Shown one piece after another: positions 1 to 5,437 of a stretch of DNA of 7,008 nucleotides; the first letter of the stretch is position 1, and each line of letters opens with the position of its first letter. The stretch comes from Granulosicoccaceae bacterium (lineage in GTDB: Bacteria > Pseudomonadota > Gammaproteobacteria > DAOVJZ01), in contig DAOVJZ010000074.1 in NCBI GenBank assembly GCA_030632035.1, positions 1 to 7,008 on the forward strand. Direction: 5' to 3'. The position numbers were made by a program, and so were the translations under genes. The notes below the pieces were generated by a model that was not told the origin of the DNA, did not search any database, and saw only the letters and a list, made by a program, of their open reading frames with translations.

Positions 1-899
1 ATCTCTTTTCTCGGCTCTTCCAGTACAAAACTCAAGGAATGAGCATGTAAAAACAGCCTTTTCAGCCCTTGTTTACGTATTTTTTTATTGAATTCCCTGT
101 CACCATAACGGTCATCTCCCGCTACCGGATGTCCGCTGTGCGCCGCATGAACACGAATCTGGTGTGTGCGTCCGGTATATAACTCTACCCGCATCAAGCT
201 GGCCTCTTTATAAATGGTGACCGGTTCAAACAAACTCAAGGCAGATTTGCCTGATTCATCTACCGTGACCATTCGTTCGCCAGAACGCCGGGTATTTTTC
301 TGTAAGGGAAAATCGATTTTGCGCTTACCGCCATGCCATTGTCCTTTGAGCAAGGTCAAGTAGGTTTTATCAAGTCCACCTTCGCGCAACAACTCATGCA
401 AACGGCGCAACATACTGCGACGCTTGGCTATCATTAAACAACCGGAAGTTTCCCTATCAAGTCGATGCACCAATTCCAAATACGGTGCATCAGGACGTTT
501 GGCGCGCAAAGCCTCAATAACCCCATAGCTCAGCCCACTGCCCCCATGGACAGCGAAACCGGAAGGTTTATTCAGGATGAGTAGATGATTGTCTTCATAC
601 AGGATGCTGTCATCAATCCATTCCAGTGCCTGCCCCGTGGGTTTTGGCTTGTTTTGGCTGGAATCCGAGAGCCTGATCGGTGGGATTCTGACTTGATCAC
701 CCATTTTTAATCGGTATTCAGGCTTGATTCTGCCCTTGTTCACCCTCACCTCTCCTTTACGGAGAATACGATAAATCCGGCTCTTGGGTACGCCCTTGAG
801 GCGAGTCAGCAGGAAATTATCAATACGCTGGCCGTCAGAACCTTCCTCAATTTCAACGAGTTGGACGGGTGTTGGGGGATTTGCTGAAGATTTGCTCAT
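1..899 (-). CDS. rluC: 23S rRNA pseudouridine(955/2504/2580) synthase RluC, partial (C-terminus off the left edge)
   Basis: RluC isomerises specific uridines of 23S rRNA to pseudouridine in the cytoplasm during 50S assembly. About 299 codons are visible; E. coli RluC has 319, so only a short C-terminal tail is missing. Residues 23-75 form an S4-type RNA-binding domain (RIDNFLLTRLKGVPKSRIYR, then RKGEVRVN). The catalytic domain follows, with NKPSGFAVHGGSGLSYGVIE at 110-129, the RluA-family motif HRLDRETSG at 145-153 (catalytic Asp148), and GRTHQIRVHA followed by DDRYGDREF towards the C-terminus. Similarity to E. coli RluC runs almost throughout, so the assignment over RluA or RluD is strong. 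The start is the ATG at 899, placed where E. coli RluC begins. A GGGAGGT Shine-Dalgarno precedes it, but GGAGG ends only 2 nt from the ATG. No in-frame ATG lies nearby upstream. It is divergent from rne, a common gammaproteobacterial arrangement. Confidence 0.95.
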   Translation of the reverse strand, partial: MSKSSANPPTPVQLVEIEEGSDGQRIDNFLLTRLKGVPKSRIYRILRKGEVRVNKGRIKPEYRLKMGDQVRIPPIRLSDSSQNKPKPTGQALEWIDDSILYEDNHLLILNKPSGFAVHGGSGLSYGVIEALRAKRPDAPYLELVHRLDRETSGCLMIAKRRSMLRRLHELLREGGLDKTYLTLLKGQWHGGKRKIDFPLQKNTRRSGERMVTVDESGKSALSLFEPVTIYKEASLMRVELYTGRTHQIRVHAAHSGHPVAGDDRYGDREFNKKIRKQGLKRLFLHAHSLSFVLEEPRKE

Positions 900-923
900 A
901 ACCTCCCATGATACCAGTTTTAT

Positions 924-937
924 ATCAATAGATTGAT
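924..937. promoter_or_regulatory. Palindrome ATCAAT-AG-ATTGAT over the rne -35 box, possible operator
   Basis: A perfect 6-bp inverted repeat with a 2-bp centre overlaps the putative rne -35 box and lies 25 bp upstream of the rluC start. A protein bound here could influence both divergent genes. The half-sites are in the opposite orientation to an FNR box (TTGAT-N4-ATCAA), so I do not assign a regulator. Confidence 0.3.
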
Positions 938-961
938 GGACTTGGCTAACACTGTTATAGT
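933..961 (+). promoter_or_regulatory. Putative sigma70 promoter of rne
   Basis: A -35-like TTGATG (933-938, 4 of 6 to consensus) and a -10-like TATAGT (956-961, 5 of 6) are separated by exactly 17 bases. Transcription would start near 968, giving a leader of about 325 nt before rne. This is a prediction by pattern only. Confidence 0.5.
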
Positions 962-1024
962 TATTTGAAGGAATGACGGAAATTTGCCGCTTCCTGTGGG
1001 GAAATCAAGGTTTTTCGTAGTTGG

Positions 1025-1108
1025 TTTTCCTCGGAAAAGTTAACAGTTTTTATGGATTCGATGAAAAATCGGATTCCAGAACAGGGGTTCTAACATTGCT
1101 CCAACCCC
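1025..1108 (+). promoter_or_regulatory. rne 5' leader: three consecutive stem-loops, candidate autoregulatory element
   Basis: Three hairpins follow one another. The first has arms TTTTCC (1025-1030) and GGAAAA (1033-1038). The second (1053-1078) pairs TGGATTCGAT with ATCGGATTCCA through one bulged U and one G-U pair, giving ten base pairs closed by a GAAAA loop (1063-1067). The third pairs GGGGTT (1084-1089) with AACCCC (1103-1108) around a 13-nt loop. In E. coli, RNase E limits its own synthesis by cleaving its mRNA after sensing leader hairpins (Rfam rne5). The position and layout here fit such an element, but I have not shown sequence homology to it. Confidence 0.45.
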
Positions 1109-1294
1109 GATATCGTGAGTAATGAATAATAAAATGGTGCACTCGCATGTCCAATAACGGTCATGGCTGGTGCGATAAAAGTAATAAGCGCGTTACTCTG
1201 GTGAAGTCTCAAATTGTTCGCCCACGCATTATTACCCCGCAGCCCATATTGCCGCAGCAAGGAGCTGATCGAGTGCCGTTGAGAATTAATTACA

Positions 1295-3568
1295 ATGAAA
1301 AGAATGCTGATAAACGCATCTCAGCCGGAAGAGTTGCGTGTGGCCATGGTAGATGGCCAACATTTGTACGATCTGGATATCGAAATACTTTCCAGAGAAC
1401 AGAAAAAATCAAACGTATATAAAGGTAAAATTACTCGCGTCGAGCCCAGTCTCGAGGCTGCCTTTGTCGACTACGGCGGTAATCGTCATGGTTTTCTTCC
1501 TCTCAAGGAAATTTCCCGTACCTATTTCAAATCTGATGTAGAGCCTGGCAAAGGGCGCGTCAATATTAAGGACGTGCTTACAGAAGGTCAGGAGATCATC
1601 GTTCAGGTTGAAAAAGAAGAGCGTGGCAATAAGGGCGCAGCCCTGACTACGTTTATCAGTTTGGCGGGTCGTTATCTGGTGCTCATGCCCAACAATCCTC
1701 GTGCTGGTGGTATCTCACGTCGCATTGAAGGTGAAGAACGTAATGAATTACGTGATGCCATGAGTGGGCTCGCCAAACCACAAGGTATGGGCGTTATTGC
1801 CCGAACTGCTGGTATTGGTAAAAGCTCGGAAGAACTGCAATGGGACCTGGATTACCTGCTTCACCTGTGGGAAGCCATCGACAAGGCTTATCATGAACAA
1901 TCTGCACCATGCCTTATTTATCAGGATAGTGACATTGTCATTCGTGCGATTCGTGATTACTTCCGTCAAGATATTGGTGAAATCTTTATCGATAATCCTG
2001 AGGTATATGAAAGAGCGCGTACGTTCATGCAACAAGTTATGCCGAACAATGTACACAAGGTCAAATTACACAGCGATCATGTTTCACTGTTTAGCCGCTT
2101 CCAGATTGAAAGCCAGATTGAATCTGCCTTCCAGCGTGAAGTACGCCTGCCTTCAGGCGGCGCTATTGTTATCGACCCCACTGAAGCACTGATTTCAATT
2201 GATATTAACTCAGGCCGTTCTACTGCTGGCAGTGATATTGAAGAAACTGCGCTTAGCAACAACCTTGAAGCCTCCGATGAAATTGCACGTCAATTACGTT
2301 TGCGTGATATTGGCGGTCTGATTGTAATCGACTTTATCGACATGATGCCGGTCAAGAACCAGCGTGAAGTTGAAAACCGTTTGCGCGAAGCATTAAAAAT
2401 GGATCGGGCGCGTGTTCAAGTTGGTCGTATTTCCCGCTTTGGTCTTTTGGAAATGTCACGTCAGCGTTTACGCCCATCATTGGGTGAAGCCATTCAGGAT
2501 GTATGTCCACGTTGTAATGGCCAAGGTGTTATTCGCAGTGTTGAATCACTTTCACTTTCTATCTTGCGCATCCTTGAAGAAGAAGCCTTGAAAGAAAACA
2601 CGGGTCGTATCGTGGCACAATTACCTATTGATGTGGCCACATTCCTGTCTAATGAAAAACGTGCGCAAGTAACGGAGATAGAAGCCAAACACAAGGTTTC
2701 TATTGTGCTTGTGCCCAATGAAAACCTTGAAACACCAAACTATCTTGTTGAAAGATTGCGTGACGGTGATGTTCAAGGCGTTGCCAAAACCCAATCCAGC
2801 TATAACATGGTCACAGAACCTGAAAAAGCATTACCAACGGCAACAGCGGGTGGGCCACAAACAATGCCAGAACAGCCTGCTGTAAAACAAATCATGCCTC
2901 CTGCTCGCGCACAAAAGCCTTCAAGCAATAATGACAGCTTTATTAAACGTCTATGGGGTAATTTGTTTGGCCAGGAAGAGGATGTATCAAAGAAAAAGAC
3001 TCCATCATCTTCAAGCTCATCTGGAAATAGAGGTGGTCGTGGCAATCAACAACGCCAGGGGCAACGTCAAGGACAAGGACAGCGTCGTAATCAGGGTAGT
3101 CGCAAGAAGAAAACCTCTGGTCGCAATCAAGGGCAAAGACAAAACCCTAACCAGAACCAGAACCAAAATCAGAATCAGAATCAAAACCAGCAACAGGCCG
3201 GTGGCGATAATAATGACGAAAAGAAACAGGATAACCAGCAACGCAACAGGAGTCGTCGTAACAGCGGTAACAGACGCCGAAATAACCCGCGCAACAAGGA
3301 AAGCAATACCAACAGCAATGCTTCTGAGCAGGAAAAGCAGGCACAACAACCCGTTCAACAGGCCGCGCCGGCACAACAAACGCAACCTGTTCAACAGACA
3401 GCACCGGCTCCAGCCCCTGTTGCATCTACTACTCCTCCGCCAGCGCCAACACCGGCACCGGAGCAAAATGGAAATAAGTCATTTTCTGAAAGCAGTCCAA
3501 AACCGGTTGAGCCAAACGGTAATCAATCAGTTGAAAAAAAACCAACTGAAGTAACGCAAGAAAACTAG
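1295..3568 (+). CDS. rne: Ribonuclease E (Rne), short-scaffold form, 757 aa
   Basis: RNase E is the single-strand-specific endonuclease that starts most mRNA decay and matures rRNA and tRNA precursors, anchored to the inner membrane. The catalytic half is near-colinear with E. coli: S1 domain at about 38-125 with F57 and F67, the 5'-sensor pocket around R170-T171, metal-binding D303 and D346 in the DNase I-like domain, and the zinc-link CPRC at 404-407 that joins subunits. Residues 548-562 (SFIKRLWGNLFGQEE) match the amphipathic membrane-targeting helix. The remaining 195 residues are low complexity: Arg/Gln/Gly-rich at 578-615, an Asn-Gln repeat at 619-632, Arg-rich 650-667, then Pro/Ala/Gln-rich. 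The protein is about 300 residues shorter than E. coli RNase E (1061), and I recognise none of its RhlB, enolase or PNPase docking segments. The MKRMLINA start matches E. coli; the Shine-Dalgarno is weak (GAGAA at 1281-1285, about 9 nt from the ATG). Confidence 0.97.
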   Translation: MKRMLINASQPEELRVAMVDGQHLYDLDIEILSREQKKSNVYKGKITRVEPSLEAAFVDYGGNRHGFLPLKEISRTYFKSDVEPGKGRVNIKDVLTEGQEIIVQVEKEERGNKGAALTTFISLAGRYLVLMPNNPRAGGISRRIEGEERNELRDAMSGLAKPQGMGVIARTAGIGKSSEELQWDLDYLLHLWEAIDKAYHEQSAPCLIYQDSDIVIRAIRDYFRQDIGEIFIDNPEVYERARTFMQQVMPNNVHKVKLHSDHVSLFSRFQIESQIESAFQREVRLPSGGAIVIDPTEALISIDINSGRSTAGSDIEETALSNNLEASDEIARQLRLRDIGGLIVIDFIDMMPVKNQREVENRLREALKMDRARVQVGRISRFGLLEMSRQRLRPSLGEAIQDVCPRCNGQGVIRSVESLSLSILRILEEEALKENTGRIVAQLPIDVATFLSNEKRAQVTEIEAKHKVSIVLVPNENLETPNYLVERLRDGDVQGVAKTQSSYNMVTEPEKALPTATAGGPQTMPEQPAVKQIMPPARAQKPSSNNDSFIKRLWGNLFGQEEDVSKKKTPSSSSSSGNRGGRGNQQRQGQRQGQGQRRNQGSRKKKTSGRNQGQRQNPNQNQNQNQNQNQNQQQAGGDNNDEKKQDNQQRNRSRRNSGNRRRNNPRNKESNTNSNASEQEKQAQQPVQQAAPAQQTQPVQQTAPAPAPVASTTPPPAPTPAPEQNGNKSFSESSPKPVEPNGNQSVEKKPTEVTQEN
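3149..3190 (+). repeat. Tandem 6-bp repeat AAYCAR x7 within rne, encoding (Asn-Gln)7
   Basis: Seven contiguous hexamers of the form AAC/T-CAA/G encode alternating Asn-Gln at residues 619-632 of RNase E, followed by further Gln codons. Third-position changes among the copies suggest they are not very recent duplicates. The tract lies in the disordered scaffold and may vary in length between strains. Confidence 0.85.
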
Positions 3569-3576
3569 CAACATCA

Positions 3577-3612
3577 ATGTCTGGACATGTCTCGTGTCCA
3601 GACATGCTTTCT
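3577..3612 (+). terminator. Hairpin terminator after rne
   Basis: A perfect 11-bp stem, ATGTCTGGACA (3577-3587) with TGTCCAGACAT (3595-3605), encloses a 7-nt loop 9 bases after the rne stop codon. The following tract is GCTTTCT rather than a clean run of T. It may therefore be a leaky intrinsic terminator or an mRNA 3'-end stabiliser. The stem would work in both orientations. Confidence 0.6.
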
Positions 3613-3657
3613 GTCATTATTGAGGCATTACAGTCATGGATGGTTTATCGGGTTTTC

Positions 3658-3686
3658 TTTTCAAGAATAGTAAAAGTACTTATAAT
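3658..3686 (+). promoter_or_regulatory. Putative sigma70 promoter of the mrp/mnh operon
   Basis: A TTTTCA -35-like box (3658-3663, 4 of 6) lies 17 bases upstream of a perfect TATAAT -10 (3681-3686), in an AT-rich stretch just after the rne terminator. Transcription would start near 3693, about 109 bases before the mnhE ATG. A second, weaker candidate is TATACT (3738-3743) with TTTTCC at 3715-3720 as a poor -35. Which one is used cannot be decided from sequence. Confidence 0.45.
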
Positions 3687-3720
3687 ATTAAAATCATACT
3701 ACATGACAATCCACTTTTCC

Positions 3721-3735
3721 CTAGTTTAAAACTAG
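3721..3735. promoter_or_regulatory. 15-bp palindrome CTAGTTTAAAACTAG, possible operator of the mrp operon
   Basis: Two perfect 7-bp arms (CTAGTTT and AAACTAG) flank a single central base. The palindrome ends 2 bases before a TATACT -10-like box and lies downstream of the stronger TATAAT promoter, which is a typical position for a repressor site. I know no regulator for this exact sequence. Confidence 0.35.
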
Positions 3736-3756
3736 CCTATACTGCTCTGAATCTAT

Positions 3757-3775
3757 AAAGTCACTATGCGACTTT
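3757..3775 (+). promoter_or_regulatory. Leader hairpin or inverted repeat AAAGTC-N7-GACTTT upstream of mnhE
   Basis: Perfect 6-bp arms separated by 7 bases lie 26 bases before the mnhE start, within the transcribed leader under either promoter candidate. It could be a small mRNA hairpin or a second half-site pair for a regulator. By length alone it is weak. Confidence 0.25.
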
Positions 3776-3801
3776 GCAGATTTAAAAGGATACATGTTTA
3801 G

Positions 3802-3921
3802 ATGAAAACTTTTAGTTATAGCATACTTCTTTTTCTGTTCTGGCTTGTGTTATCAGGGCGTTTTGAACCTCTTTTACTGGGGTTGGGATTGGCATCTGTC
3901 GTGCTAACTGCTTTCTTGTAA
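3802..3921 (+). CDS. mnhE: MnhE/MrpE N-terminal fragment, 39 aa (frame breaks before the rest of the gene)
   Basis: This short frame encodes the first membrane segments of the antiporter subunit MnhE. The peptide begins MKTFSYSILLFLFWLVLSG and continues with a Leu/Gly-rich segment ending SVVLTAFL before TAA. That is the usual MnhE N-terminus: a hydrophobic helix with W-L-x-L-S-G, a short charged loop, and a second helix start. In an intact MnhE the chain would run directly into Val-Lys-Arg-Met-Asn, and those codons sit here in the -1 frame (GTA AAA CGC ATG from 3918). A weak Shine-Dalgarno AAGGA (3786-3790) lies 11 nt before this ATG. The fragment alone would be too short to function; it matters as the missing front of the next gene. 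Confidence 0.7.
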   Translation: MKTFSYSILLFLFWLVLSGRFEPLLLGLGLASVVLTAFL

Positions 3922-3926
3922 AACGC

Positions 3927-4277
3927 ATGAATATCATCGATCATGAAAGCTACCCTCTCCACCTTTCCTCACAATTCCCGGCTTTTATTATTTATATTTT
4001 TCGTGAAATTGTGAATGCAAATATTGATGTAATCAAACGCATACTGACATTCAGTAATACATCAATCAGTCCGCAACTGATTGAAATTCCACTCCCTCAA
4101 AAAACAGACTTGGCGCGCGTTATTTATGCAAATTCCATAACCTTAACACCAGGTACAGTGAGTGTGGCGCTGACGAGAGAGAAAGTGATTGTCCATGCAT
4201 TAACGAAGGAAGCAGCTGAACATTTATCCGCTGGTAGCATGGCCAAAGCCATCCCTGACAAGATCATCAATACATAA
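3927..4277 (+). CDS. mnhE: Na+/H+ antiporter subunit E (MnhE/MrpE), main part, 116 aa
   Basis: MnhE is a small integral subunit of the Mrp cation/proton antiporter. This frame carries its later membrane helix and cytoplasmic domain. Family landmarks are FREIVNANIDVIKRIL (about 26-41), the block QKTDLARVIYANSITLTPGT (58-77) and VHALTKEAAE (89-98). Family members are about 160 residues; 39 residues from the upstream fragment plus Val-Lys-Arg plus these 116 give 158, so the two frames look like one gene broken by a 1-base loss near TTCTTGTAAAA (3913-3923). The ATG at 3927 has no Shine-Dalgarno. It lies 5 bases after the TAA of the N-terminal frame, so reinitiation by coupled ribosomes is the only evident way to translate it. 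Its TAA overlaps the mnhF ATG by one base. The identity is firm; whether the gene is functional is open. Confidence 0.85.
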   Translation: MNIIDHESYPLHLSSQFPAFIIYIFREIVNANIDVIKRILTFSNTSISPQLIEIPLPQKTDLARVIYANSITLTPGTVSVALTREKVIVHALTKEAAEHLSAGSMAKAIPDKIINT

Positions 4278-4555
4278 TGTTTATTGCCGTCTCTTTAATG
4301 ATTCTCGTTACCCTGGGGCTAATACTTGCACGCGCACTTATGGGGCCAACTATTTATGATCGCATTGCAGCAATTAATATGTTTGGCACCAAAATTGTAT
4401 TACTTATCGCCAGTTTTGCTTTTTTATCCGGGCGAACAGATTTGCTGGATATTGCGCTGGTCTACGTGTTGATAAATTTTATTGCTGTGGTCGCTGTTTT
4501 GAGATTGGTTGAGCATGGGGATTTTCACTCTTCTGGGAAAGGCGATGATTATTGA
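4277..4555 (+). CDS. mnhF: Na+/H+ antiporter subunit F (MnhF/MrpF), 92 aa
   Basis: This is a small membrane subunit of the Mrp antiporter complex. Three hydrophobic segments are visible at about 2-22, 38-51 and 57-78. Between the first two lies the family signature GPTIYDR (23-29) followed by AINMFGTK (32-39). D58 sits in the third segment as LLDIALVYVLINF, also typical. Length matches the family (about 90 residues). The start codon shares one base with the mnhE stop (TAATG), and the 3' end overlaps the mnhG start by 11 bases. Confidence 0.93.
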   Translation: MFIAVSLMILVTLGLILARALMGPTIYDRIAAINMFGTKIVLLIASFAFLSGRTDLLDIALVYVLINFIAVVAVLRLVEHGDFHSSGKGDDY

Positions 4556-4865
4556 TGTTTTAAGCTGGATCTGTCTTCTCGGTGGAGGATTATCAGGCAT
4601 TATCGGTGCTATTGGTATTCATCGATTTCCTGATTTTTATAGCCGCCAGCATGCTGCGGGAATCACCGATACCTTGTGTGCTATGTTAATTCTGCTCGGT
4701 TTAGGCTTGCAGGCCGGGATGAGCCTTGCTGCTTTTAAACTGGCGCTGATTTTCATATTTCTCTTTTTCACCAGCCCTACTGCTTCACATGTGTTGGCAA
4801 ATGCAGCAATGCACGGTGGCCTGAAACCCAGACAGTGCAATGCAATTGGCGAGGGCAAATCTTGA
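4545..4865 (+). CDS. mnhG: Na+/H+ antiporter subunit G (MnhG/MrpG), 106 aa
   Basis: This membrane subunit of the Mrp complex has the family block GIHRFPDFYSRQHAAGITDT (24-43) and the later TSPTASHVLANAA (77-89), with three hydrophobic segments at about 5-25, 44-58 and 61-77. The length is normal (about 100-120). I chose the ATG at 4545 because GGGAAAGG ends 2 nt upstream and the product then begins with the expected hydrophobic helix. An in-frame TTG (4509) or ATG (4515) farther up would add residues unlike the family. The gene begins inside the end of mnhF. Its TGA lies within the TTGA start overlap of the next gene. Confidence 0.92.
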   Translation: MIIDVLSWICLLGGGLSGIIGAIGIHRFPDFYSRQHAAGITDTLCAMLILLGLGLQAGMSLAAFKLALIFIFLFFTSPTASHVLANAAMHGGLKPRQCNAIGEGKS

Positions 4866-5437
4866 TTGACCTTGTTATCAATATAAGTTTATTAACATTC
4901 CTTGCGATTACCGCCGTCGCCATTGTCCGTATGACCAATCTGTTTGCCATTATAATGCTGTTTGGCATGTTCAGTTTGCTAACAGCGGCCTTGTTTGTTG
5001 TGATGGATGCCGTTGATGTGGCGTTTACTGAGGCGGCTGTTGGTGCTGGCATCTCGACCGTGCTGATGATAACAACACTTGCGCTAACAAAAGATCAAGA
5101 TGAAAAACACCCTGGTTGCCATCGACCCTGGTTGCCGTTAGCGGTCGTCATTGTAACCGGCGCGGCATTAGTTTATGGCACTCTGGATATTCCCGCATTC
5201 GGTGATCCTGACGCTCCCGCTCAAACGCATGTTGCGCCGTACTATCTTGAAAAGTCTATTCCAGAAACAGGGGTTCCAAATGTCGTGACATCAGTGTTAG
5301 CCAGTTATCGAGGATTTGATACCCTGGGGGAAATCGTTGTTGTTTTTACGGCGGGGATTGCGGTATTACTATTGATTGGCGGTAGACATTCGACATCAAA
5401 AAATAAGAAAAACAAAAGAGAGGAAAATGACGCATAA
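4862..5437 (+). CDS. Stand-alone MrpA C-terminal-like subunit (DUF4040/MbhD plus MbhE-like domains), 191 aa
   Basis: In canonical Mrp systems these two domains form the C-terminal part of the large subunit MrpA; here they are a separate gene. Residues 5-75 are the DUF4040/MbhD-like part, three helices with MDAVDVAFTEAAVGAG at 48-63 including the conserved Glu58. Residues 90-175 are MbhE-like: a helix, a periplasmic-type loop, then VVTSVLASYRGFDTLGE (141-157), the hallmark of MrpA C-termini, and a last helix before a Lys/Arg-rich tail. I chose the TTG at 4862: GAGGG (4851-4855) is 6 nt upstream, and the codon forms a TTGA overlap with the mnhG stop. A GTG at 4835 is possible but would add nine uncharacteristic residues. 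Databases may label it subunit B or DUF4040 protein. It overlaps mnhB by 11 bases. Confidence 0.88.
   Translation: MIDLVINISLLTFLAITAVAIVRMTNLFAIIMLFGMFSLLTAALFVVMDAVDVAFTEAAVGAGISTVLMITTLALTKDQDEKHPGCHRPWLPLAVVIVTGAALVYGTLDIPAFGDPDAPAQTHVAPYYLEKSIPETGVPNVVTSVLASYRGFDTLGEIVVVFTAGIAVLLLIGGRHSTSKNKKNKREENDA

Larger units (their letters stand above)
900..1294. other. rluC-rne divergent intergenic region, including the rne 5' leader
   Basis: This 395-base gap separates two divergent genes. It holds a putative rne promoter (933-961), a palindrome over its -35 (924-937), and three successive hairpins (1025-1038, 1053-1078, 1084-1108). About 185 bases of less structured sequence follow up to the rne start. 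From the predicted start point the rne leader would be about 325 nt, close to the unusually long leader of E. coli rne. On the minus strand I see only weak promoter candidates for rluC, such as a TATAAA-like -10 without a good -35. An open frame starting at 1147 runs into rne out of frame, lacks a ribosome-binding site and resembles nothing I know, so I do not call it a gene. Confidence 0.7.

Noticed and set aside
924..937. FNR-type binding site
   Set aside because: FNR sites are TTGAT-N4-ATCAA; here the half-sites face the other way with a 2-bp centre.
1147..1422. 91-codon open frame upstream of and overlapping the rne start
   Set aside because: It has no ribosome-binding site, reads into rne out of frame for 128 bases, and its product has no recognisable domain or membrane feature. 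A leader peptide is conceivable but not supported.
1748..2192. Open frames on both strands within the catalytic part of rne
   Set aside because: They overlap strongly conserved RNase E sequence and have no family resemblance or initiation signals.
3017..3466. 149-codon minus-strand frame opposite the rne scaffold
   Set aside because: Leu/Val/Arg-rich low-complexity product is the antisense image of the repeats; it only superficially looks like membrane segments.
2931..3554. 207-codon plus-strand frame inside the 3' part of rne
   Set aside because: It is a shadow of the Arg/Gln/Asn-rich repeat codons of rne. Its composition (Arg, Thr, Ile, Asn) simply reflects shifted CAR and AAY codons.
3913..3923. 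Programmed -1 ribosomal frameshift in mnhE
   Set aside because: TTTCTTG does not fit the X-XXY-YYZ pattern: Leu-tRNA for TTG would re-pair badly on CTT, and I see no obvious strong downstream stem-loop. A base loss or coupled reinitiation is simpler, though frameshifting is not excluded.
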